Assembly (NCBI RefSeq): GCF_014252375.1
Contig: NZ_CP059221.1
Coordinates: forward strand, 1-64,000
DNA from: Blattabacterium cuenoti
Lineage (GTDB): Bacteria > Bacteroidota > Bacteroidia > Flavobacteriales > Blattabacteriaceae
Length of the DNA: 64,000 bases
Direction of reading: 5' to 3'
Shown here: piece after piece, positions 17,082 to 27,230 of the stretch
Layout: each line of letters begins with the position of its first letter
Position numbering within the stretch: the stretch's first letter is position 1
Program-made: the position numbers and the translations under genes
Notes under the pieces: generated by a model
The model's input: the letters and a program-made list of their open reading frames with translations, nothing else
Told to the model about the DNA's origin: nothing
Database searches by the model: none

Positions 17082-18716
17082 TTGTATATTTATTTGAAAA
17101 ATGATATTGTGATATATTATGATAAAAATAAAATAATTAAAATATATTTTTATATATTTTGTTATTTATTTTTTTTTTTATTTTTATCTACTGAAGTTTT
17201 TTCTAAAATCATAAAAAAAAACAAAAACAAACTTTATATTATTCATGCTGATTTTATACAAAATTATAAATTAAATAAATTTATAATAAGTGGAAATGTT
17301 CATATTAAGTATGATAAATATCATATTTTTTGTAAAAAATTAATTTATGATAAAAGTAATAATAAATTTTTTGGGTATGGAAAAATTAAAGTAAAATTAA
17401 ATAATTTAAAATTATCATCTAATTATGTAGAATATTATAAAAAAAATAATGTATCTCAATTAAAATTTATAGGTGATACTTTACTTAAATATAATAAAAT
17501 AAAATTAATTTCTAATAAAATTAACTTTTTTATTAAAAGTAAAAGATTTCAAGCAATTAAAAGTGTTTTATTTATTGATAAATTAAAATTAATAACTAAT
17601 AAATTTGAGTATAATTTCTTATCAAAAAGACTTATTTGTAATAACCAAGGAACTATTTTTTATAAAAATTATATTATTCATAGTAATAAAGGTTATTTCT
17701 TACCTGAGAAAGGAAAAATAGAATTAAAATATGGAATAAAATTTATAGATAAAAATCAAAAAAAATATTTAATATATACAAAAAAATTAGACTTTTTTAC
17801 AAAAAAAGAAATTATTATATTTAAATCATTTAATTTATTATATAGAAGTAATAAGAAAAACTTTTTATATTCTGACAATGTACTTTTAAACTTAAAAAAA
17901 AAAATTTTTTTATTTAAAAATATAAATTTACGATATAAAAATACTTACATAAAATGTAAAAGTCTTTTTTTTAATAATAGAATAAATAATGGATCTTTTA
18001 AAAAGATAATTTTAAATAATTTAAAAAAAGATTATTTAATATATGGAAATAATGGATTATTTAGTTTTAATAAAAAAAATGTTAATGTTACAATTAATAA
18101 TTCTAAAATTGTTATAAATAATATAAAAAATTATACAATATTTATATATTCTAAATATTTAAAAACAATATTTAATAATAATTTTTCTAATTATTCAATT
18201 AAATCATTTAATAATAAAATAATAGTTCCAAATCAAAATATATCAGCATATTGTTATTTACTAAAATTCATAAAAAATAATATTAGATTATTGAAAAATA
18301 TAATAATTAAAAAAGATAATGATAAACAATTATTTGGAGATGATATTAATATTAATTTAATTAATAAAGAAATAAAAGATATAACAATAAAAAATATTTT
18401 TTTCTCAAAAAAAAATAATTCAAAAGAATTTAATCAAATAAAAGGTGATGTTATGGTAGGAATATTTAAAAAAAATTTTGTGAAAAAAATTTCTATAAGT
18501 GGTAATGTTAATGGAATAATATTTTTACCATTAGGTGAAGAAAAATTATTAAATAAATTTTATACAAAAAAATTGTTATTATACATAGAAAATAATAAAA
18601 TAAAAAATATTGATTTTTTTGATAAGAAGAACTATAACTTTTTATTTTTTAAAAATGATAATAATCTTCCAAAAGAATCAATTTTTCTTCCTGAATTTAA
18701 ATGGATGGAAAAATAA
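17082..18716 (+). CDS. OstA-like / LptA-family periplasmic protein
   Basis: Likely periplasmic or envelope protein with beta-jellyroll OstA repeats, the fold that carries lipopolysaccharide between membranes. The 544-residue protein has a hydrophobic signal segment (about 22-42: FYIFCYLFFFLFL) ending TEVFSK, then many short alternating strands with patterns such as FIISGNVHIKYDKYHIFCKKLIYD. This is the long Bacteroidota 'OstA-like' form rather than the short enterobacterial LptA. The first start in frame is TTG 17082; TTG 17094 and GTG 17109 also precede the signal segment, and the nearby ATG 17101 is out of frame. Sequence is heavily shifted to K, N, I and F. lptB is 3.3 kb downstream. Confidence 0.75.
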   Translation: MYIYLKNDIVIYYDKNKIIKIYFYIFCYLFFFLFLSTEVFSKIIKKNKNKLYIIHADFIQNYKLNKFIISGNVHIKYDKYHIFCKKLIYDKSNNKFFGYGKIKVKLNNLKLSSNYVEYYKKNNVSQLKFIGDTLLKYNKIKLISNKINFFIKSKRFQAIKSVLFIDKLKLITNKFEYNFLSKRLICNNQGTIFYKNYIIHSNKGYFLPEKGKIELKYGIKFIDKNQKKYLIYTKKLDFFTKKEIIIFKSFNLLYRSNKKNFLYSDNVLLNLKKKIFLFKNINLRYKNTYIKCKSLFFNNRINNGSFKKIILNNLKKDYLIYGNNGLFSFNKKNVNVTINNSKIVINNIKNYTIFIYSKYLKTIFNNNFSNYSIKSFNNKIIVPNQNISAYCYLLKFIKNNIRLLKNIIIKKDNDKQLFGDDININLINKEIKDITIKNIFFSKKNNSKEFNQIKGDVMVGIFKKNFVKKISISGNVNGIIFLPLGEEKLLNKFYTKKLLLYIENNKIKNIDFFDKKNYNFLFFKNDNNLPKESIFLPEFKWMEK

Positions 18717-18740
18717 ATGTAATTTTTCAAAAGTATTTTT

Positions 18741-19919
18741 ATGAGCATAGAAAAAGAATTCATCAAATATCAAGCTCAAACTAGTAATTTTCCAATAAAA
18801 ATAGAAATTAATAGTGGAAAAGGAAGTTATCTTTATGGTAAAAATGGGAAAAAATACTTAGATTTTATATCTGGAGTTTCTGTAAATATATTGGGGCATA
18901 GAAATAAAAAAATAAATAATTCTATAAAAAAACAGATAGAAAAATCTTTACATACTATGGTATATGGAGAATTTATTAATAAAAATTGTGTAAAATTATG
19001 TAAAAAAATATCAAAATGTACTCCAAAGAATTTAACTACTACTTATTTAGTTAATTCAGGAACAGAAGCAGTAGAAGGAGCAATAAAATTAGCAAAAATT
19101 TATACTAATAAAAAAGAAATTATTGCTTGTAGAAATTCATATCATGGCAGCACTTATGGATCTTTAAGTTTAATAAATAATAATAAAAATAAAGTATTTG
19201 ATCCTTTAAATAATATAAAATTTATTAATTTTAATGATAAAAATGATATTAAAACAATAACAAATAATACCGCTTGTGTTATATTAGAAACAATACAATG
19301 TTCTAGTGGAATTATATTGCCTGACATTTCATTTTTAAAAGAAATTAGAAATATATGTAATAAAAAAAAAGTTTTAATGATTTTAGATGAAGTACAGACT
19401 GGTTTTGGAAGAACTGGGAAACTTTTCGCATTTGAACATTATAACGTGTCTCCCGATATATTAATAATAGGAAAAGGAATGGGTGGAGGAATGCCAATTA
19501 GTGCTTTTGTTTCATCTAATAAAATAATGAGGACATTTTGTGATAGTTCATATTTTGGCCATTTTACAACATTTGGTGGTAACCCTGTATCTGTAAGTGC
19601 TTCTTTATCTACTTTAGATCAAATTATAAATTCAAAAATAATAGAAAAATTATTATATAAGGAAAAATTAATAAGAAAATATCTAGTTCATCCAAAAATA
19701 ATAAAAATCCATGGAATTGGTTTATTATTAGGTATCGAATTATCTAATAAATATTTTGCAGAAAAATTATTAATAAAATGTATAAAAAATGGACTTATTT
19801 TATTTCGTTTTTTATTCTGTGATTATATACTTAGAATTACTCCACCTCTAAATATAAAGAATAATGAAATAAAAAAAGGATGTTTAATTATTATTAAAAG
19901 TTTAAACCAGATAAAATAA
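18741..19919 (+). CDS. Class III PLP aminotransferase (acetylornithine/ornithine type)
   Basis: Pyridoxal-phosphate aminotransferase of the family that includes ArgD, ornithine and 4-aminobutyrate aminotransferases. The 392-residue protein has YLDFISGVSVNILGH near 40-55, the cofactor-contact VNSGTEAVEGAIKLA near 107-121, SYHGSTYGSLS near 134-144, LDEVQTGFGRTGKLFAFEH near 215-233 with the PLP-contacting Asp, and the Schiff-base lysine in IIGKGMGGGMP near 245-255. The GNPVSVSA segment near 277 is also standard. Substrate cannot be decided from these motifs. In Flavobacteriia a gene like this commonly follows the OstA-like gene, as here. Arginine biosynthesis (argD) is a plausible role. Confidence 0.85.
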   Translation: MSIEKEFIKYQAQTSNFPIKIEINSGKGSYLYGKNGKKYLDFISGVSVNILGHRNKKINNSIKKQIEKSLHTMVYGEFINKNCVKLCKKISKCTPKNLTTTYLVNSGTEAVEGAIKLAKIYTNKKEIIACRNSYHGSTYGSLSLINNNKNKVFDPLNNIKFINFNDKNDIKTITNNTACVILETIQCSSGIILPDISFLKEIRNICNKKKVLMILDEVQTGFGRTGKLFAFEHYNVSPDILIIGKGMGGGMPISAFVSSNKIMRTFCDSSYFGHFTTFGGNPVSVSASLSTLDQIINSKIIEKLLYKEKLIRKYLVHPKIIKIHGIGLLLGIELSNKYFAEKLLIKCIKNGLILFRFLFCDYILRITPPLNIKNNEIKKGCLIIIKSLNQIK

Positions 19920-19927
19920 TAAATATA

Positions 19928-20674
19928 TTGAGATTTTTTATTGAATTATCTTATAATGGGAAAAATTTTTTTGGATGGCAAATTCAAAAAAAAGTTAATA
20001 CAATAGAAAAAAATGTGGAGTATTGTTTATCAACACTTTTAAAAAAGAAAATAAATATTATAGGAGCAGGAAGAACTGATAAAGGAGTCCACGCTAAACA
20101 AATGTTTGCACATTTTGATTACGATAATGAAATAAAAAGTAATTTTTTAGTAAAAAGATTAAATATTTTTTTACCTAAATCAATAAAAATAATAAATATT
20201 TTTAATGTTAAAAATAATGTTCACGCTAGGTTTAATGCTATAAAAAGAATATATAAATATTATATAATTTGTGATAAAAATCCATTTAATCAAGATTTTT
20301 CTTGGAATTGTTTTTATAGACTAAACATAAAAAAAATGAATATAGCATCAAAAATATTATTGTTATATAAAGATTTTAGTTCTTTTTGTAAAAAAGAAAA
20401 TAAAATTAAAACAAATAATAATTGTAAAATTTATAGATCCTTTTGGATAAAAAAAAATAATTATTTATGTTTTACTATTGAAGCTAATAGATTCTTAAGG
20501 TCAATGGTAAGATCAATTATTGGAACAATTATTGATGTAGGAAGAAATAAAATTACTATAAATGATTTTATAAAAATTATAGAATCTAAAAATTTTAATT
20601 ATTGTAGTCCATTAGTACCATCTTGTGGATTATTTCTTACTAAAATATTGTATCCAAAAAATATTTTTTTATAA
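19928..20674 (+). CDS. truA: tRNA pseudouridine(38-40) synthase
   Basis: Converts uridines 38-40 of the tRNA anticodon stem-loop to pseudouridine. The 248-residue protein begins MRFFIELSYNGKNFFGWQ, the family opening, from a TTG start at 19928; no ATG fits the conserved N-terminus. The catalytic Asp lies in GAGRTDKGVHAKQ near 46-58. Also visible are the ARFNAIKRIYKYYI segment near 100 and RFLRSMVRSIIGT near 190-202. It follows the aminotransferase by 8 bp and converges on the parvulin gene with a 2-bp gap. Confidence 0.95.
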   Translation: MRFFIELSYNGKNFFGWQIQKKVNTIEKNVEYCLSTLLKKKINIIGAGRTDKGVHAKQMFAHFDYDNEIKSNFLVKRLNIFLPKSIKIINIFNVKNNVHARFNAIKRIYKYYIICDKNPFNQDFSWNCFYRLNIKKMNIASKILLLYKDFSSFCKKENKIKTNNNCKIYRSFWIKKNNYLCFTIEANRFLRSMVRSIIGTIIDVGRNKITINDFIKIIESKNFNYCSPLVPSCGLFLTKILYPKNIFL

Positions 20675-20676
20675 TT

Positions 20677-21924
20677 TTATGTACATTTTATGTATGTATC
20701 TTCTATTACATTATTTATCCAATTTTTTACTTTATTTTTATTATTTAAATATTTTACTATATTTTCAATATATTTATAATCTTTTTCCAAAGAAATAGGT
20801 CTTTCATCAAAAAAATCTAAAAGTTTTATTACAAAAAAATAATTATTTATTTTTCCTTTAAAAATCTTTGATATATCATTTTTGTTTAACTTTAAAAATG
20901 AATTTCCAAAATATTTTAAAATTGTATTTTCATCAACTAAAATGTTTTCATTAAAAAATATATTATTTTTTGTTGAAATTTCTTTATTAATAAAATTAAT
21001 ATTATTATTATACTTATGTTTTATTTTATTTATTATACTATCTGTAATTTTTTCTGCGTTTTTTAATTCATTTTTAGAATATTTTTTTTCTAGAAAAAAA
21101 TCTTTAATATATACTTCATTATATTTCATACTTTCTAATTTTATTATATGAAATCCATCATTTGTTTCAAAAGGATCAGATATTTCTTTTTCTTTTAATG
21201 AAAATATTATTTTAAATTCCTCTGGAATTTCCTCTATTTTTAATTTTTTTATATTTAATTTTTTATTATTAAATGAAGGATTAATATTCATTTCTTTTTT
21301 TATTTTATTTAAATAGTTTAACGTTTTTTTTCTTAAAACATTATTTCCTTTTGGATATATAATAATATATGATATAAGTAATTTTTTCGGAAATACAGCT
21401 ATTTTATCTTTATTAAGATCATAAAAAAAAGATTTTATCTCATCAGGAGATACCTCTACATTATTAGTTATTTTATCAATCATTTTATATATAGATTGTT
21501 TATCCTTTTCAAAAGAAATTAATTTATCCAAAAATAAATTTTTATCATCTTTAATATTTTTTAAAAATTTATTACGATTATAATCATCTAATTTCCCTAC
21601 TTCTTTATTAAGAAAAGAACGAATAGATTCTTTTATTTCTTCATTATCAATTTTTATATTATTTTTTTTAGAATGAAACAATATTAATTTTTTAATTATT
21701 AAATCATTTAATTTATTTTTTGATAAGTTTTCACAAAAATCTTTTATTGAATATCCTGAATCTTTAATGTCAGATTCCAAAATAATTTCATCTCCAACAA
21801 TTGCAACAATTCCATCTATTTTTTGTGATTTTGAAATTGATAAAGCTAATAACGAACTATAGGAATAAAAAAATAAAAAACAAAAAAATAATATAAAAGA
21901 TTTAAAAAAATTATTTTTAATCAT
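20677..21924 (-). CDS. SurA-like periplasmic peptidyl-prolyl isomerase
   Basis: Periplasmic chaperone/isomerase expected to help fold outer-membrane proteins. The 415-residue protein has an N-terminal hydrophobic signal (about 8-28), a SurA_N-type helical domain starting DGIVAIVGDEIILESDI (about 37-53), and one recognisable parvulin domain at about 175-270, with IPEEFKIIFSLKEKEISDPFETNDGFHIIKL as its C-terminal half. A degenerate region follows to the C-terminus; a second parvulin domain is not clear. Length matches Bacteroidota SurA-like proteins (about 450). It lies between convergent truA and divergent lptB. Confidence 0.85.
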   Translation of the reverse strand: MIKNNFFKSFILFFCFLFFYSYSSLLALSISKSQKIDGIVAIVGDEIILESDIKDSGYSIKDFCENLSKNKLNDLIIKKLILFHSKKNNIKIDNEEIKESIRSFLNKEVGKLDDYNRNKFLKNIKDDKNLFLDKLISFEKDKQSIYKMIDKITNNVEVSPDEIKSFFYDLNKDKIAVFPKKLLISYIIIYPKGNNVLRKKTLNYLNKIKKEMNINPSFNNKKLNIKKLKIEEIPEEFKIIFSLKEKEISDPFETNDGFHIIKLESMKYNEVYIKDFFLEKKYSKNELKNAEKITDSIINKIKHKYNNNINFINKEISTKNNIFFNENILVDENTILKYFGNSFLKLNKNDISKIFKGKINNYFFVIKLLDFFDERPISLEKDYKYIENIVKYLNNKNKVKNWINNVIEDTYIKCT

Positions 21925-21983
21925 AAATAAAATTTCATTTAATAATAAAATTAAATATTAATATTTTTAAATAAAAATAAATA

Positions 21984-22703
21984 ATGATATTAGAAGTTAA
22001 AAATATATACAAAAAATATAAAAAAAAATATATAGTAAAAAATGTTTCCCTACATTTAAATAAAGGTGAAATAGTTGGATTAGTTGGACCAAATGGTGCT
22101 GGGAAAACTACTATATTTTATATTATAGCTGGATTATTAAAACCAGATAAAGGAAAAATAATACTTAATAACGAGAATATAACAAAAAAACCTTTATATA
22201 AACGATCTAGAAAAGGAATAGGATATTTATCACAAGAACCATCTATTTTTAAAAAATTAACTGTTGAAGAAAATATATTATCTATTTTAGAAATGCATAA
22301 AAAATTTTATAAAGATAGAATAAAAATAACAAAAAGATTAATTAATGAGTTTAATTTAGAAAAAATAAAAAAAGTTTTTGGTGAATCTATTTCAGGTGGA
22401 GAAAGAAGAAGAACTGAAATTGCTAGATGTTTATCCACAAATCCTAAATTTATTCTTTTAGACGAACCTTTTTCTGGAATTGATCCGATATCTATAGAAG
22501 ATCTACAAAAAATATTACTTAATTTAAAAAAAAAAAATATAGGAATATTAATTACAGATCATAATATTCAAGAAATATTTTCTATAACAAATAGAATTTA
22601 TCTTATGTATAAAGGAAAAATATTAAAACATGGAACTTCAAAAGAAATTATTAGTAATTCATTAATAAAAAAAATATATTTAGGTAATTTTTTTAATAAA
22701 TGA
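21984..22703 (+). CDS. lptB: LPS export ABC transporter ATP-binding protein LptB
   Basis: ATPase that powers LPS extraction from the inner membrane with LptF/LptG (not in this window). The 239-residue ABC protein has Walker A GPNGAGKT at 35-42, a Q-loop in GIGYLSQEPSIFKKLTVEENI near 76-96, signature SISGGERRRTEIAR near 137-150, Walker B FILLDEPFSGIDP near 158-170, and the switch ITDHNIQE near 191-198. The signature SGGERRR, rather than SGGQxQR, is characteristic of LptB. It ends in TGA overlapping the ATG of thiN by 4 bp (ATGA). Confidence 0.95.
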   Translation: MILEVKNIYKKYKKKYIVKNVSLHLNKGEIVGLVGPNGAGKTTIFYIIAGLLKPDKGKIILNNENITKKPLYKRSRKGIGYLSQEPSIFKKLTVEENILSILEMHKKFYKDRIKITKRLINEFNLEKIKKVFGESISGGERRRTEIARCLSTNPKFILLDEPFSGIDPISIEDLQKILLNLKKKNIGILITDHNIQEIFSITNRIYLMYKGKILKHGTSKEIISNSLIKKIYLGNFFNK

Positions 22704-23323
22704 ATTTTAATAAAAAAAAAGAAATAGACTTATTTTTAAATGGAATACCTCCTTCTTTTAAAAAAAATTTTTTAAATAAAAAAATATTTGCTGTTGATGG
22801 AGCTTATTCATATTTAAAAAAATATAAAATACCTATAGATTATCTTAGCGGAGATTTTGATTCTTTTTTATATAAAAAAGAAAATATTTTAGTTAAAAAA
22901 TCAATATTTAATACTTATAATCAAAAAAAAACTGATTTTGAAAAAGCTTTAACTATAATTATTGAAAAAGGATTTAATAACGTTAATGTATGGGGAGCTA
23001 GCGGAAAAGAACAAGATCATTTTTTGGGAAATTTATCTACCGCATTAAAATATAAAAAAGAAATATCCATTATATTTTATGACTATTATCATTCATATTT
23101 TTTTCTAGAAAAAAAATCAAAATTGTTTGTAAAAAAAAATAAAAAAATATCTTTATTTCCATTTCCTAGTGTATTAAAATTAAAAACTAAAGGATTAAAA
23201 TATAATATAAATAATACTGATATGGAAATAGGGAAAAATATTGGAATAAGAAATAAATCAGTTGAAAATTATATTGAAATTCTTTATAAAAAAGGAGAAT
23301 TATTAATTTTCATAGAAAATTAA
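22700..23323 (+). CDS. thiN: Thiamine pyrophosphokinase
   Basis: Transfers pyrophosphate from ATP to thiamine to make TPP. The 207-residue protein carries the family motifs: FAVDGAYSYLKKY near 30-42, LSGDFDS near 49-55, QKKTDFEKAL near 75-84 and GASGKEQDHFLGNLSTAL near 99-116. Its C-terminal beta domain contains GLKYNINNTDMEIG near 164-177 and a GIRNKSVEN segment near 179. It overlaps lptB by 4 bp and so is probably translated with it. Its retention implies use of thiamine made elsewhere or supplied by the host, for TPP enzymes such as SucA in this window. Confidence 0.9.
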   Translation: MNFNKKKEIDLFLNGIPPSFKKNFLNKKIFAVDGAYSYLKKYKIPIDYLSGDFDSFLYKKENILVKKSIFNTYNQKKTDFEKALTIIIEKGFNNVNVWGASGKEQDHFLGNLSTALKYKKEISIIFYDYYHSYFFLEKKSKLFVKKNKKISLFPFPSVLKLKTKGLKYNINNTDMEIGKNIGIRNKSVENYIEILYKKGELLIFIEN

Positions 23324-23331
23324 AAAATGTT

Positions 23332-24255
23332 TTATATACTTAATTTTTTTATAATATTTTTTACGTTAATAGCAGATTTATGAAATAATTTCATTTCATT
23401 ACTATTTAATTTCAACTCTAAAATTTTATCAACACCATTTTTTCCTAGTATAACTGGAACACCTAAAAATATACCATTTATTCCATATTCTCCATTAAGA
23501 AATGAAGAACAAGAAAAAATTCTTTTTGAATCTTTTAGTATAGATTCAATCATATTAACAATAGAAACTGATGGTGCAAACCAAGCAGATGTCCCCAAAT
23601 AATTTACTAATTCTTCTCCAGCCTTTTTAGTTTTATTAATAATTTCTTCATTTTCTACTTCTGATATAAATTCTTTTATTGGTATTCCTGATATGGAAGT
23701 ATACCTATATAAAGGTACCATAGTATCTCCGTGTCCACCTATTAATAATGATTGAATATCAATAGGAGATATACCTATTTTTTTAGATAAAAAAAAACGA
23801 TATCTAGCAGTATCTAATATACCCGCCATTCCTATTATTTTATTTGAAGAAATATTAGATTTAATATAACCTATATATGTCATTATATCTAATGGATTAG
23901 ATACAATTATAAATTTTGCATTTGGAGACAAATTAATAGCTTCTTTAACAACATTACTAATAATCTTACTATTAATATCTACTAAATCATCACGGCTCAT
24001 CCCTTTTTTTCTTGGCATTCCACAAGTAACAACTATTATTTCAGAATTTTTTGATTTTAAATAATCATCTGTATATCCATATATTTTTGTATTTGATCCT
24101 GTTAAAGGAATCATTTGAGATATATCCAAGCTTTTTCCTTTAGAAATATTTTTTTTAACATCTATAAGAATTATTTTATTTACTATATCTTTTTGTGCTA
24201 AAAAACTAGCACAATATGTTCCTACATTTCCTGATCCAATTATAGTAATTTTCAT
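23332..24255 (-). CDS. mdh: Malate dehydrogenase (LDH-like)
   Basis: Oxidises malate to oxaloacetate with NAD in the TCA cycle. The 307-residue protein begins with the Rossmann motif ITIIGSGNVGTYCA (3-16). The substrate loop GMPRKKGMSRDDL (about 79-91) carries the Arg residues that favour malate over lactate. Also present are VSNPLDIMTY near 118-127 and the catalytic His in IGGHGDTMVPL near 172-182. Length is standard for bacterial LDH-like MDH. It is divergent from gcvP and ends 8 bp from thiN. Confidence 0.95.
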   Translation of the reverse strand: MKITIIGSGNVGTYCASFLAQKDIVNKIILIDVKKNISKGKSLDISQMIPLTGSNTKIYGYTDDYLKSKNSEIIVVTCGMPRKKGMSRDDLVDINSKIISNVVKEAINLSPNAKFIIVSNPLDIMTYIGYIKSNISSNKIIGMAGILDTARYRFFLSKKIGISPIDIQSLLIGGHGDTMVPLYRYTSISGIPIKEFISEVENEEIINKTKKAGEELVNYLGTSAWFAPSVSIVNMIESILKDSKRIFSCSSFLNGEYGINGIFLGVPVILGKNGVDKILELKLNSNEMKLFHKSAINVKNIIKKLSI

Positions 24256-24276
24256 TTTTATACATTAATTTTTTTA

Positions 24277-24284
24277 TAAATTTG
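24277..24284 (+). promoter_or_regulatory. Candidate -7 element upstream of gcvP
   Basis: TAAATTTG matches TAnnTTTG exactly, 45 bp before the gcvP ATG in the mdh/gcvP divergent spacer. There is no clear -33 TTG. Confidence 0.33.
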
Positions 24285-24329
24285 CATAAATTTTTAATTT
24301 TTTATATTAAAAAAATATAATTTATTATA

Positions 24330-27230
24330 ATGAATAATAATGAAGGATTAATAAAAAAAGAAAAGTTTTATAATAGACATATTGGTCCATCTTATGATGA
24401 AATAAATTTAATGTTGAAAATATTAAATTTTTCTTCTATTGAAGATTTTATAAAAAAAACAATACCTGAAGAAGTTAGATTTAAAGGAAAATTAAAGATA
24501 CCTAACGATATGTCAGAATATCAATATTTAAATCATATTAATAACATTGGTAAAAAAAATAAAATATATAGATCTTATATAGGATTAGGATATAGAAATA
24601 CTATTCTTCCAAGTGTTATACAAAGAAATATTTTGGAGAATCCAAGTTGGTATACGTCTTATACTCCTTATCAATCTGAAATATCTCAAGGCCGTTTAGA
24701 AGCATTAATTAATTTCCAAACAATGATATCTGATCTTACAGGAATGAAAATAAGCAATGCATCAATGTTAGATGAATCATCAGCAGCTGGAGATGCTATG
24801 TTTATGATTTATATAAAAAAAATTAAAGAAAAAAAAATTTATAATGATTGTTCTTTTTTTATTTCAGATGAATCTTTACCTCAAGTGATAAATGTTTTAA
24901 AAACAAGATGTTTTGGATTAGGAATTGATCTAATAGAAGGTAATCATAAAAATATAGAAAACTATTATAATAAAAAAAAATTTTTTGGGTTATTAATACC
25001 TTATCCTTCTTGTTTAGGAGAGATATATGACTATTCAAAATTAATTTCTTTTGCAAAAAAGAATGATATATCAATAATAGTTTCTGTAAACTTATTGTCT
25101 TTAGCTTTAATAAAGTCCCCGGGAGAATGGGGGGTAGATGTGTCAGTAGGTACAACACAACAATTTGGCATGCCTATGGGATATGGTGGGCCACATGCTG
25201 CATTTTTTTCTACTAATGAACAATACAAAAGATTTCTTCCAGGAAGAATAATTGGAATATCAGTAGATAAAAATAAAAAAAAATCTTTTCGTATGGCAAT
25301 TCAAACAAGAGAACAACATATAAAAAGAGAAAAAGCTACATCCAATATATGTACTTCACAAGTATTACCTGCCATTATTTCTTCAATGTACGCTATATAT
25401 CATGGAAAAAATGGAATAATTAGAATTGCAAAAAATATTCATGAATATACTAAAAAACTAGACTATTTACTATCTTCATTTAAAAACATTAATCAAATAA
25501 ATAAATTTTATTTTGATACTCTTAGAATAAGAGTTAATTCTAAATATTCTATAGAAAAAATAAAAAAAATATCTGAAAAAAAAAAAATAAATTTTAGATA
25601 TATAGATAATAATCATCTAACTATTTCGTTAGATGAAACTACTTGTGAAAAAGATATAAATGACATATCAAAAATTTTCTTTGAATCTGAATTAAATAAT
25701 AAATTTTATAAAATAAATAATAATAAATATTCAAACAAATATTACATAAAAATTCCATCTTTCTTAAAAAGAAAATCTAATTTTTTTGAATATGAAATAT
25801 TTAACAAATTTCATTCAGAAAACGAATTAATGCGTTATATAAAAAGACTTGAGAAAAAAGATATATCCTTAAACCATTCTATGATTCCACTAGGATCATG
25901 CACAATGAAATTAAATTCTGCTACAGAATTATTATCAATAACACAAAATGAATGGAAAAATATTCATCCATTTGTACCTAATAATCAATCAATTGGTTAT
26001 AATATTATTATAAAAAATTTAAAAAATTATTTAAAAGAAATAACAGGTTTATCTGGAGTATCACTACAACCTAATTCAGGTGCTCAAGGAGAATATACAG
26101 GTCTTATGATTATTAAATCTTTTTTTTATTCAAAAAAAGAATACAAAAGAAATGTAGCATTGATACCATCGTCTTCTCATGGAACAAATCCAGCTTCTGC
26201 AAGTATGGCAGGAATGAAAATAATTTCTATAAAAAATAAAAATGATGGATCTATAGACATAAAAGATTTAATAAACAAATCGAAAGAATATAAAGATTAT
26301 TTATCTGTACTAATGATAACTTATCCTTCTGTTAATGGAACTTATGAAAAAAATATAAAAAATATTATTGAAATTATACATAAATATGGTGGGTTGGTTT
26401 ATATGGATGGAGCAAATATGAATGCACAAGTAGGATTAATAAAACCGTCTGATTTAGGAATAGATATATGTCATCTTAATCTTCATAAAACATTTGCAAT
26501 ACCACATGGTGGTGGGGGACCTGGAATGGGACCAATTTGTGTAAAATCTAATTTAATTCCATTTTTACCAACTAATCCTGATAAAATCAGTAAAAAAATA
26601 AATGATAAAAAATTAACAATTTCTTCTTCTCCATATGGTTCTTCTTTAATATTAACTATTTCTTATGCTTATATAAAATTATTAGGATCAGAAGGGCTTA
26701 AATTATGTACAGAAATATCATTATTAAACGCTAATTATATTAAAAATAAATTAATGAATCATTATAATATATTATATGTTGGAGAAAATAATATGGTAGC
26801 ACATGAATTAATAATAGATTGTAAACCTTTTAAATCAATAGGAATAGAAGTTAACGATATTGCAAAGAGAATGATAGATTATGGATTTCATGCACCAACA
26901 ATATCTTTTCCAGTAGAAGGGGCAATGATGATAGAACCTACTGAAAGTGAATCTAAAGAAGAAATTGATAGATTTATTAGCACACTTATTGAAATAAAAA
27001 AAGAAATTAAAGAAATAAAAGATGGAAAATTTTCTAAAGAAAATAATGTAATAAAAAATTCACCACATAGTATAAATACATTAACAAATGATGTATGGAA
27101 TTATCCATATAGCAGAGAAAAGGCTGCTTATCCATTACCATGGGTTAAAAAATATAAATTTTGGCCTACTGTAGATAGAATTATTGATGGATATGGGGAT
27201 AGAAACTTAATATGCTCATACTGTTGTTAA
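24330..27230 (+). CDS. gcvP: Glycine dehydrogenase (decarboxylating), P protein
   Basis: PLP-dependent P protein of the glycine cleavage system; it decarboxylates glycine and loads aminomethyl onto lipoylated GcvH, feeding one-carbon units into folate. The 966-residue single-chain form shows both homologous halves: N-terminal FYNRHIGPS near 12-20, YTPYQSEISQGRLEAL near 111-126 and the GTTQQFGMPMGYGGPHAAFF segment near 274-293; C-terminal SMIPLGSCTMKLN near 515-527, QPNSGAQGEYTGL near 580, and the PLP lysine in HLNLHKTFAIPHGGGGPG near 714-731. Full length for the family. Its 3' end overlaps convergent tsaD by 15 bp. Other gcv genes are not in the window. Confidence 0.97.
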   Translation: MNNNEGLIKKEKFYNRHIGPSYDEINLMLKILNFSSIEDFIKKTIPEEVRFKGKLKIPNDMSEYQYLNHINNIGKKNKIYRSYIGLGYRNTILPSVIQRNILENPSWYTSYTPYQSEISQGRLEALINFQTMISDLTGMKISNASMLDESSAAGDAMFMIYIKKIKEKKIYNDCSFFISDESLPQVINVLKTRCFGLGIDLIEGNHKNIENYYNKKKFFGLLIPYPSCLGEIYDYSKLISFAKKNDISIIVSVNLLSLALIKSPGEWGVDVSVGTTQQFGMPMGYGGPHAAFFSTNEQYKRFLPGRIIGISVDKNKKKSFRMAIQTREQHIKREKATSNICTSQVLPAIISSMYAIYHGKNGIIRIAKNIHEYTKKLDYLLSSFKNINQINKFYFDTLRIRVNSKYSIEKIKKISEKKKINFRYIDNNHLTISLDETTCEKDINDISKIFFESELNNKFYKINNNKYSNKYYIKIPSFLKRKSNFFEYEIFNKFHSENELMRYIKRLEKKDISLNHSMIPLGSCTMKLNSATELLSITQNEWKNIHPFVPNNQSIGYNIIIKNLKNYLKEITGLSGVSLQPNSGAQGEYTGLMIIKSFFYSKKEYKRNVALIPSSSHGTNPASASMAGMKIISIKNKNDGSIDIKDLINKSKEYKDYLSVLMITYPSVNGTYEKNIKNIIEIIHKYGGLVYMDGANMNAQVGLIKPSDLGIDICHLNLHKTFAIPHGGGGPGMGPICVKSNLIPFLPTNPDKISKKINDKKLTISSSPYGSSLILTISYAYIKLLGSEGLKLCTEISLLNANYIKNKLMNHYNILYVGENNMVAHELIIDCKPFKSIGIEVNDIAKRMIDYGFHAPTISFPVEGAMMIEPTESESKEEIDRFISTLIEIKKEIKEIKDGKFSKENNVIKNSPHSINTLTNDVWNYPYSREKAAYPLPWVKKYKFWPTVDRIIDGYGDRNLICSYCC

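Noticed and set aside
20882-21151. Hydrophobic antisense ORF inside the SurA-like gene, and similar antisense ORFs within gcvP, sucA, actA and others
   Set aside because: They lie opposite or out of frame with well-supported genes and have the F/I/L-rich composition expected from the complement of K/N-rich coding sequence.
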